From Anoplopoma fimbria (lineage: Eukaryota > Chordata > Actinopteri > Perciformes > Anoplopomatidae): DNA of 64,000 bases. This document shows, piece after piece, positions 49,220 through 64,000 of the stretch (position 1 is the first letter of the stretch; every line of letters starts with the position of its first letter). Where the stretch lies: contig NC_072458.1 in NCBI RefSeq assembly GCF_027596085.1, positions 1,174,501 through 1,238,500 on the forward strand, read 5' to 3'. A model generated the notes under the pieces. That model did no database searches. It saw only the letters and a list, made by a program, of their open reading frames with translations, and was not told the origin of the DNA. Position numbers and translations under genes: made by a program.

Positions 49220-49691
49220 GCAACCTCCGCTTCTTATTAGTCTTCTACTGGCCAGCAGGGGGTGCCTCCTCTGGTTGCAAAAAAAAGTCTGATTTAATAG
49301 AAGTCTATGAGAAAATGGTCCTAGTTTTCACATGGTTTATATCCTCAGGAAAAATTGTAAACATGAGTTTATGGTCACAATCGCAAGTTTTAGGTCTTCT
49401 TGAATACAGCATGTCATGATTTAGTAAATTATGAATACACCATAAATCTGAGTATTCATTAAAGCAGGCTTACTGTCGCTACTAGAGCCGTATAAGGCAT
49501 TTCTACGTCACTCCTCCGCATAATTCCGAATAATGGTAATTTCCGTTCACTGGTTGCAAAAGCCATGATGGAGACGGCCGTAATCCAAGATGGTGACAGC
49601 CAAATCTCTTAACTCAAGGCTTCAAAATGGCATTGACAAACCAATGGGTGACGTCACGAATACTACGTCCACTTCTTATATACAGTCTATT
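49220..49691 (+). repeat. Dispersed percomorph repeat ending 'tatatacagtctat'
   Basis: From memory, the series 'ggccagcagggggtgcctcc', 'tctggttgcaaaaa', 'agtctatgagaaaatg', 'catgatggagacggc', 'caatgggtgacgtcacga' and 'acgtccacttcttatataca' is a repeat seen all over percomorph introns and intergenic DNA. Its length here is about 470 bp. It has no coding frame, no visible terminal inverted repeat and no poly(A). It is CpG-containing and moderately diverged. Confidence 0.6.
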
Positions 49692-51639
49692 GTTCTGTCT
49701 AATCCAATTCAGACCCCCTGAGGCGCAACTCTGGGAGAGCACCTTATGCATTGTGTGCCACACAAAATTTGCAAAAAAATGATTGATTGATGAATGTAAT
49801 AGCTATACTTTCTCGAATTTCTTCAAAGTGAAACATTTTACGACATATTTAGCTATCATTGGTGTGGAGTGCATGCATAGTGGTTAATACATCTTTTAAC
49901 AATATATTTTAAAAAACTGATAACACAGCTAACAGGCCAACCTCCTTCCTTGTTTGTCCCGGTGCATATTTGATTCTGTTTTTATCTTGATTCTCCATAC
50001 ATATATTTCATATGACTAGACGGTGAATAAAAAATAAATGAACTTCTGTTACATTTCTGCTTTGGTTTTTCAATGAATTCGTAAAAAAATAGATCCATTT
50101 CCTTGCCTTGAACACTAGGGGGCGTATTCTGTGCGCCAAATGGACTTATGGACACAATAAAAAGAGTGTGGAAACGAGGCTTTATTTCCACATTCCCCTC
50201 TCTGCTTGCACTCTTTGCATTCATCCCTCTCTCTTCCATCTCCCTGCCCTGAATGCACTGTGAGCATATGGACGAGCTCGTTTGATTGCTGTGAAAAACG
50301 AGCCCTTTCAGCTCACAAGCTGGATATCTTGTCACAGTGTGGAGCCCTAAATCTGATTGCTATTTGAACAAAATTACCATCGATTTGATTTGCAGAGATT
50401 AATTAAGTAGCATTACAGAAACCCCTACTAGCCTGACAGCATTACCACCGCCGGCTCAACCACTTAATTGTTGTTTTCTGGGGTAGGAGAGGGAGGGTGT
50501 TGAGTGACACTGTTTCTCTATGCTGCTTGTGTATGCTTTTGACAAGCTGACGGGATCTTCTGCTGTCTGCCTGGCCCAGCGGTTTAAATCCATCTTTTGA
50601 AATCGCTCATTAATATCACAGATGCACGCTTTTGTGTACACGTGCGACCACATATGCATTCACGCTTATGGCTATCTCCGCTTCCTTTCAATTCACGTCT
50701 ATCATTGCCAAACACTTGTCAACATAATCTTTGAATATATTCAGCAGTATGCATGAGCTCCACACGCATCACTGTGCTCTTCCATGTAAACAGCTTCTGG
50801 AATTGCTAATGCTTTACTGTTTACCTCAATGGTTTATGGACTCAATCTGCAAACTAGCATAATTCACATGAATAATCACTCTCAAGTGCTGTGGCTATCA
50901 TGTGAAAGAAGAAGCTTAAGAAGAAAGTTGGTGTTGAACTAATGTCTTTTTTTTTCTGAACAACTTTTTCCTGAACAACTGAAACGTGTGACTATTCTCA
51001 CTGGTACCCTTATACTATCAAGGTATAGATGGATCAAATGAGTCTTACTGCTGTTTTCTCCAGCCTGATACCTCTACTGTCCCAGCCTCTCTTTCTGGGC
51101 CCTTATCCAGGTAGTATCGCTCCCAACCATTTTACTTGATAATGTCAAGGCCTCACCTTCTGCCCATCTGATAAGAAATGGGGAGTTGGTGGGTAAAGGA
51201 AAGCTTTCTCTCTGCACCTCCGCCTTGAGAAGATCTAATCTCTCCTTGTTATCGACTATAGTCCAACCATGATGTTAAGAAATACCCGGTCATAACTTTT
51301 ATCCTACAAATGTATCAATTATGTCCATGCTTTTTGCCACCTACCAAATCAAGTCCCTGATTTTGTAAGAAATTCTGAAACGAGTCCATCACAATTCAGT
51401 CAGTTTGTCCAGACTAACAGATTCATTTTTTTCAATCTTACAAAACCTAAAATTTGCAAAGCTGGAAGCAGAAAACGTACCGGGAAATGTTGCTGAATAG
51501 ATGACTTATCAACAATTCTTTAATTATCAAAATAGTGTTCTGTTAATGTTTAGCACAAACCATATATATAAAGTAATTCAGAAATGTTCTTGTCATAATA
51601 TATATATATTAAGTACAAGAAAATTACTGAATTACTACC
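49692..51639. other. Non-coding DNA
   Basis: No gene recognised. The minus-strand 117-codon frame at 49982-50335 has no recognisable domain. About 50330-50460 is repeat-free with an AATTAATTAAG core. Confidence 0.5.
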
Positions 51640-51940
51640 TCCCGGTTGTTACCTCTGCCAACCAGTCATGTTGCAGTTTGCATCCATGTCTGTCCAAAAT
51701 GTTATTATTTATAGTCATTTTAGCTTATTAGACATCAGTGTGAAGTTGTCGTAATTAGCAAATGAATTTTTGAGTCATTTCCCAAAACGGGTTGTTGGAT
51801 GTTTGTGCCAAATTTAATGTAATTCCCTCCGGGCATTTCTGAGACATTGCGTTCACAAGATGTACGTATGGACGAATGGTTCAGATGGATTGATAACCTG
51901 GAACATAATGTCCCCAGCCACGATGTGGCTTGCCATGAAA
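51640..51940 (+). repeat. Dispersed fish repeat ending in a 'gtacgtatggacgaatg' type tail
   Basis: It starts 'gttacctctgccaa', continues 'tttgtgccaaatttaatgta', 'attccctccgggcatttctg', 'agacattgcgttcacaagat', and 'tggacgaatgg', and ends 'ataatgtccccagccacg'. This is a worn version of a repeat I recall from many fish, whose end carries GGACGGAC repeats and 'cataatgcctccggccacgg'. The class is not determined here. Confidence 0.5.
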
Positions 51941-52109
51941 ACAATTCATAAAAAATGGGTCATAAAAAACAACAATTATATGATTGTATGACTCAAAGAC
52001 CAATACATCTATTCAATGCATAATTTCTGACATATTGCTAAATATAGTTTGCTCTTTTTGATGTCAAAGTCAGGTGAGATAGAAATAAAACAGCAAACTC
52101 ATACACAGT

Positions 52110-54371
<2,262 letters not shown>

Positions 54372-54382
54372 CACACACACAC

Positions 54383-54468
<86 letters not shown>
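54372..54468. repeat. (CA)n microsatellite
   Basis: A CA array of about 97 bases with a single AGCA interruption near 54385. Confidence 0.97.
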
Positions 54469-54469
<1 letters not shown>

Positions 54470-56653
54470 TTCAGCACAACCCTGGCCACGGACTAATGCA
54501 TGGACAGTCTGACATGACCCTATGTGTTTCACCAGTGACCCCTCTCCAAAGCTCCCATGCTGTTAATAACACTCACTACCTCCCTGGGTGACTCGCATGC
54601 TTTTGCACTGGGATAGAAAGAAGGCTGATGCTTGAGGAGTCACTTTCTAGGTGAGGGTCACATGACCGCAGAGGGAAGACGATGGTAATGGTAGAGTTAT
54701 TTATGGTAGCCCTGCAAACATGGCTTTTTATATTGTAACAAAGTACTCTGTGGAGAAGCGAACAAGTCGACTGTTTTCAAAATGTTAAATTCAATAAAAC
54801 ACTACATCTACTTTTTAGGGGGATATACAAAAAAACTTCCAATTTTCATTTTCTGTTACGTCTGCTTACATGCCCTCAATGTAAAATTAATAAACGTGAA
54901 AAAAAATATTATGAGAGAAACAAGTAAGACTCAACAATGATGCAGTCATGTGATGTGGTGATGAACAGCACAGATGGAAAAGATTCCCATCAGGGATGCA
55001 ACAGTATGACTATATCTGTTTGGATACGTCAACAAGATTAACATATCACACATCAAGGACGCCATCGGGATCATTTTTAATGTAAGTTAACATGAGGCAA
55101 CGGATTGTAATGGCATAAAAAACATCTTGGCAAATGTGAGTGTGGTTCTCAGCCACACCAGTGTCAAGTCGAATGTATTGGATGTTGATGTATCTGGAAC
55201 AACACCAAGTCAAATCCACAAGATCTATAAGACAGATGTGTAATAATAGCGCTCACAGCTTATTGTGTTCTATACAACAAGGCCGTTGAAATCACTCAAA
55301 CAAGCATTTGCTCTGTAGCCAAAGCCTATTTTAGCTCATTCTTCCGTGCCATATAGCTCCTTTGTTGTCCAAAAACACATCAATTAGCCACAGTGTCGCA
55401 CTGGCTGACATTTTCCTTTATTACAGTGAAAATAGTTTAGTGAATCACGCTGCCGTAAATACTCACCAGTGCATCAAATCAACTGCTGAAAATAGTCCTC
55501 AATGCACTATTTCCTCCTGTTTAAGTGACATTTATAGAGGGGGGGAGGCTTGCAACAGAGTGCGACAGACAGCCTAGAAAAGATGACAACATTTAAATAT
55601 TGTCTCATAAGGACAGCAATAAGCACAGTGCCTCAGACAGTCACATGACCCTTATCTTACACACTGCAGTGGTCCCTCAAGATCCTCCTGCAGATAAAGT
55701 CCGACACACAGGTGTTATGGGGGAATGGGAACACCTTTATGGGCCTGTGAGGTGGTCAAGAATCATGTCATCAAAGGGAACCATAAAGTGACAGACACAC
55801 ATGCTCACACACATAAAGACCGACTGACCACCATTAAACAATTGCAGTTTTTGTGACAATGGGGGGAAAACGTGTTTCCACAAGGGCAAAATGGGATGTG
55901 GTGGAATGTCGGGATGTATGTGCATAGGATTTTTAGTTCTTATATAAGATTGGGGTCATGCCGTTACATTTGTTCTCCTCTTTCTGCTTTAAATCCTGCA
56001 GTAAAACATTCTCCTCAGATGGAAGTAAGGGCAATTACACAGCCGAAACGACATCATTTTTATCCTTGTGTATTACTCTATTCTGGTCTGTCCGCCTTCT
56101 CTCCTTCCTTGATTAGAAAGGTGATGCATCACATTAGCCACAGGAAGCTCTGATTAATGCTGAGAATAGTCACCAGAATATCCACAGATTCATATGAGGA
56201 CACGAGGTTACAGAGTAGCTCATGTGTGTACATCTTTTAGAAGCTCTACAGTACATCTATTTAGAGTCCTCTCCCTCATCGTCTATTTGGTGTTCTCCTT
56301 TTAAACTGTGACTACACCCAAGTTCAGATACACGATGATGCGTGCGGTGCAAAAACAAGAGAAAGTTCATGTTCATGTGGTGTAAATCAACTTTACTTTT
56401 ATCCCTGCATTGTAAGACAGCAGAAAGCTCCTAAGAGACTTACTTTCTCTCTCTTTCTCACTCTCACACACCCACATGACACTCACTCTTTCATCCTGTC
56501 CTGATCTCCTCCTCACACACCTAAAGCTGAAATCTGCCTCCCATCTCTCCTTTTTTCTGTACTGATATATCACTCTCTAACCTCCCCCACTCCCACCGCT
56601 CAGCCACTCATTGTCAGATGTAGTTCATACAGGTGCAGTACACACGCTCAGAG
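54469..56653. other. Non-coding DNA
   Basis: No gene, RNA or mobile element recognised. The frames at 55362-55577 and 55872-56153 show no domain. Confidence 0.5.
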
Positions 56654-56672
56654 ACACACACACACACACTCA

Positions 56673-56746
<74 letters not shown>
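56654..56746. repeat. (AC)n microsatellite
   Basis: An AC array of about 93 bases with one ACTCAG interruption near 56670. Confidence 0.97.
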
Positions 56747-56750
<4 letters not shown>

Positions 56751-57005
56751 ATCACGATAACATTTGCAGTGCTTCCTAAGACTGTTAGGTATATATTTGA
56801 TTTATTATCATCTCCGCCAGAGGAATCATGCAATTGCTCACTTGTGCGTGTGTGTAGGTGTGTCTGTGGAGGTGTGTGTCTGTGAGTGAGTGTGCTCCTC
56901 CGTGTCTGGCATTCTGCTGCAGCAAACTGCATAATAGTTTGGGTGGCCATGGTTGGGGTGACTCACACTTTCTCCAAATACCTTTTCTTGCCCGTTTTGT
57001 TCTGC
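56747..57005. other. Short non-coding spacer
   Basis: Lies between the AC array and copy D of the unnamed repeat. It includes a GT-rich part at about 56845-56893. Nothing else seen. Confidence 0.5.
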
Positions 57006-57243
57006 AACCTGTTCTCACTCTTAATGCGTCAAATCACAGAGAGTGGTCGGTGACTTCCCGTATATCTGACACTGGCGCTGTTTTAGCGTGCGTACGAAAC
57101 ACTCCCACCTGCCACATTCCAGGTAGAGCAACTGTTTAAAGAGTGAGATAGTCCGAACGGGGCAGGAAGGAGAGGACATGGATGGGAAAGGTGTATGGGT
57201 CAAACAAACACCGTCTCGGAGACGGCTATTCACGTCCTGTGCG
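57006..57243 (-). repeat. Unnamed repeat family, copy D (right half, inverted)
   Basis: Read on the minus strand, it gives 'gtgtttgtttgacccataca', a GGCAGGTGGGAGTG block, 'agcgccagtgtcag' and an end near 'gagtgagaacaggtt', parallel to copies A and B. On the plus strand the peptide pieces NLFSLLMRQIT and, after one frameshift, SDTGAVLACV and PTCHIPGRAT match those on the minus strand of copies A and B. Confidence 0.7.
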
Positions 57244-59344
57244 AATTGTGGAAAATGCTGGAAAATGTTCACTTGGTGTTCAACCTGCTGTAACAGCTGT
57301 TAGAATAAACTGTGAATATGCAATTAACATATTACCAAGTTTTAAGCTGATAAATTGAACTTCTTTACTATGTCCACATCTAGTAGATACAGAGTAACAT
57401 TAGCATTTATTTGGAGCTGTGTTTCTGGCAACCTGATGAATTAAAAAGTAATATCCACTCTAATTGTTGTTCTGTTTTTGGTCTCCATTACCTCCAAAGG
57501 GAACTATTTGGTTCTCTAGCTGCTAATCGCTGGATTATGTTCAATAGCGAGTCGCTAACTGTGTGTATCTGCTAATTGGATCTGGGCAGGTTAGTGAACA
57601 GTGGATTTGTTTAGCTGTTTTACTTAAGGCAGCATCCTGCTGCGGCCTAAAACAAAGCTATGAATAATGGTCTACAGTACCAGCAACTAAAAAGCTCTTT
57701 AGAAGACCTGCAGAGTCAGGTTATAATTCTCTGTGGGTTTTGACCATTCATTAAGAATATTGATCATATAGCAGCTTTAAGTAATTCTGTATATGATAAA
57801 CTGACTTAACTGTTGATTGTATAATATTTGATGAAAAGAAGTGTGTTAAATTTGGAGTGAGGTCATCAAATGGCAGTACGCCGACCATATTATTTAAAGT
57901 GAAAGCATGCAGAGATTTAAACTGAGGGACAAATAGTGAACTGGTATTTATTTACTTTTGTTTTGCCCTCATTGATTCCACGTAAGCCATCCCTAATTCA
58001 AGCTACCACATAATAGCGCTACAAATTGTTACAAGCTTTGCAGTAAAGAAAGCTCCAAAGCAGAGTTTAATCTAAGTGGAGATCCCTGAGGACTTTGTGC
58101 TATTGATACCTAGAGACGAGTGGATTGAGCAAAGATCTCACAGTGAATCCGCGTCTCTGCCCAGACACGTTGTCAATATCCTCTCTGCACCTCGCTACAT
58201 TATTTTCTAAACACTCAAACCAATCGGAGAAATGCACCTTAAAAGGTAAAAGTGACTTGAACTAAATGAATAATAAAGTAATTCTGTTATTCAGCATCTT
58301 GTTAGCTGCTTGCTTGCCAAGTCATCCCTTTCTTTTTCTGGTCAATGAAAATTCACCGGATCATAATCCATTCTTTTTCATGCCACTAAGTCAACCATCA
58401 ACTCTCTTAATCATCCATCCATATCTACTGGTGAGTGGGAAAGTGTCAAGAAAATCACTTGCAGCTGCTGGATTCAGTTCAACTAATGAGCAGCTCAATG
58501 TTTCTCACTGGCAGTGTTGGTCCTCTTTTTATCAATATGTGAAACTGTAGCATTTCATTTTTACACCCCTTTGCCCTTTTGTTATTCTGCAACCCTCTAG
58601 GTAATGTCTCTCAGCTCTGTTTTCGTCCAAAATAAATGCGAGATGCTGCGTGAGATCTTCCTGTCGCTCTCTGCCTCTCAGTAAAGAGGGGGAAAGAAAG
58701 CATGTTCTTGTGAACTGACATATTTTCATAAACATGTATTGACCTGCTCAGTGAAGAAATCTATTTTTCATCAAATATGGTCAAAGTCCTTATGACTTAG
58801 CTTTTCTGGCGAGTTGTTGACATGCAAGAGCTGAGTCACTGGAAACCCTGCCCTATCTGGCTTCGACCGTCTCCCATATCTCCACAAATTTTTCCACCAC
58901 CCAAGGGCTTTAAATCTAATTCCGAATGGCAGTTTACTTTCTCTTACATGCCAAAAGAAAGGGCATCCTAATAAAGCTCGCAATATCAAAGTGTCCTTTT
59001 GCAAAGGCAATTTATAGTAGAGGGGCCAAGGCTTCTCTTTACCGCGGGCATGTCCTGTTTACTTCACGAAGGACTTGTTTTATGCGTCTAAATCATGATG
59101 AATAATAATGATGATGGAGCCTTTATCTTAGCACTCTATCACAGCTTGAACCCCTGCCATCGCTGGCCACAAAAAAACAACTGCTGATGGAGAAAGGGAG
59201 GGTTTTTTTTGCTATTGTAGATCTTTCGGTTTTTCTCTTCGGAGAAGAATGTATCCTTATAGAGCATCCCTCTTAGAGGCTTTGGCATTTTGGCAAATAA
59301 TTAGGAAAGATTTTTATGACATTCATGCCAATAAAGTTTGTGGA
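57244..59344. other. AT-rich non-coding DNA
   Basis: No gene or repeat recognised. A 94-codon frame at 58266-58550 begins with a hydrophobic stretch, but nothing supports it as a gene. Confidence 0.5.
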
Positions 59345-59688
59345 ATTGATGGTGAGTTGTATTGAAAGAGAGAAACAGAGACGGAAAAAGACAGATGTGC
59401 AAAGAGGAAACATAAGGATGCAGAAGAGAGAGGAGGAGGAGCTGACCAGGAGGGAAACAGAGAGAGGAAGGAGAAGCAGCAGGAGGGGGGGGTGCATCAA
59501 GGGGAGGATGATGAGGAATGATGCATGAGAAGAGATAAACAGGCACAGAAAATGCAGGCGGAGTAGAAGACAGACAGTGGTTTATGGAGAGGATGGATCC
59601 ATACTTGATCTTGGGATTGAAAATTAGATTTGAGATCACAGCTTGGGATTTTCCTCTGGACAGGAAATGGATAGATGGAAGACCACAT

Positions 59689-59721
<33 letters not shown>
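59345..59721. repeat. Purine-rich tract ending in (GA)n
   Basis: About 380 bases are strongly enriched in A and G on the plus strand and end in an almost pure GA array at about 59692-59721. A 170-codon minus-strand frame (59301-59813), Ser/Leu/Pro-rich, comes from this bias. Tracts like this can form triplex structures. Confidence 0.8.
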
Positions 59722-61327
<1,606 letters not shown>

Positions 61328-61353
61328 GTGTGTGTGTGTGTGTGTGTGTGTGT
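61328..61353. repeat. (GT)13 microsatellite
   Basis: A perfect GT run of about 26 bases. Confidence 0.95.
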
Positions 61354-61914
61354 ACATTATGACAGTAATTCTGGATGACAGAATGATCACACCCTTCTCC
61401 CCACAGCTCAGAGGAGTCCCTCTGCTCCACTCCTCTCCCTCCACCACCCAAAGGAGCTATATGCTTCTGCATATGTCAGAGCCTTTTTCCCTCTGGGTAT
61501 TGCATCTCGTTCTCTCCCCTCTCCGGCTGCCTCTTAGGAGTCTTCCCATTGCTAAACAACTAAACCAACAGAAATCATACCCCGAAGAACATATGGACCC
61601 TGTGACATGACAACATTAAGCCCCAGGGTCCATCTGGCCTGCTGCAAGTTTTTGTCTTCAGTGGTGCTACGCCTGTGCTGCGCCACATAATGGGATGTGG
61701 GTTTTTAGAACTAATTATATCCTCATTTGTTTCTGTTTAATGAGCTGGGAGAACTTTTGAACACAGATGTGAAAGCAAAAAAAAAAAGCTGATACTGTTG
61801 ACATCTGGCTGACAGTCTGAAGTTACTGTTTGCTTTCATAATGCATTGCAACATGTTTTGTTGTAATCGCAAAATATATATCTTTTTGATGCACAGCTAC
61901 TTTTGCTTTACTTT
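61354..61914. other. Non-coding DNA
   Basis: The 152-codon frame that crosses the GT run (61152-61610) has no recognisable domain. Nothing else seen. Confidence 0.5.
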
Positions 61915-61962
61915 TATATATATATATACATACATATATATATATATATATGTATACATACA

Positions 61963-62007
<45 letters not shown>

Positions 62008-62022
62008 ACATATATTTATATA
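61915..62022. repeat. Compound TA/TACA/TATG microsatellite
   Basis: About 108 bases of alternating TA with ACAT and GTAT units on both sides of pure TA runs. It is largely self-complementary and could extrude as a cruciform. Confidence 0.95.
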
Positions 62023-62141
62023 TAATAAAGCATTGAAGATGCAGTTAATCTTGCTTCAAAGACACCAGGGGGATTACATTATTGAGTGATCATTTATATC
62101 TAAATCTTAACAAGTAATTAAATGCAGTAACAGAGTAACAA

Positions 62142-62145
<4 letters not shown>

Positions 62146-62181
<36 letters not shown>

Positions 62182-62197
62182 CCTCTCTCTCTCTCTC
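62146..62197. repeat. (CT)n microsatellite
   Basis: A CT array of about 52 bases with one CCCC interruption near 62180. Confidence 0.96.

Positions 62198-64000
<1,803 letters not shown>

Overview
The window reads as non-coding DNA from a teleost fish, most probably a percomorph. The evidence is an AT-rich background, roughly one long CA/GT microsatellite per 5 kb, tRNA-headed SINEs with LINE-like 3' tails, a Sleeping Beauty-type Tc1 transposon, and fragments of L2-like and RTE/Rex3-like LINEs. I recognise no host protein-coding exon, no RNA gene and no CRISPR array. The window is probably intergenic, or lies inside a very large intron. The many short open frames do not resemble known proteins, and the longest ones overlap repeats or base-biased tracts.

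Layout. 1-14.6 kb: mostly unique AT-rich DNA with CA or GA arrays at 3.6, 7.0, 10.6 and 12.9 kb and a piece of a dispersed fish repeat at 2.5 kb. 14.7-17.2 kb: a retroelement cluster. It holds a tRNA-SINE, a 5'-truncated LINE framed by a 13-bp perfect target-site duplication, a decayed short frame and a 44-bp near-perfect palindrome. 19-25.5 kb: a CA array, a LINE reverse-transcriptase scrap abutting another fish repeat, a second SINE, one copy of an unnamed repeat family, and a 5'-truncated third SINE. 28.9-32.2 kb: the longest copy of the unnamed family, a CA array and a second copy of the 2.5 kb repeat. 32.2-41.6 kb: the longest repeat-poor stretch, with blocks that look like candidate conserved non-coding DNA.

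41.6-47.1 kb: a GT array, two more copies of the unnamed family, two LINE scraps, and a 1604-bp Tc1 element (45501-47104). The Tc1 copy has 204-bp terminal inverted repeats of the IR/DR kind and a transposase broken by a single frameshift. Its DD34E catalytic triad is still present. 47.1-64 kb: six long CA/GT arrays, GA, CT and TA arrays, two more dispersed fish repeats, the fifth copy of the unnamed family, and purine-rich tracts.

No genes act together here as a pathway. The interest lies in the mobile elements: a nearly intact Tc1, two SINEs that share a head but not a tail, and a five-copy repeat family (24.5, 28.9, 42.2, 44.8 and 57.0 kb) that I cannot name. One strand of that family carries a similar reading frame in four copies. 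I found no convincing new multi-gene system.
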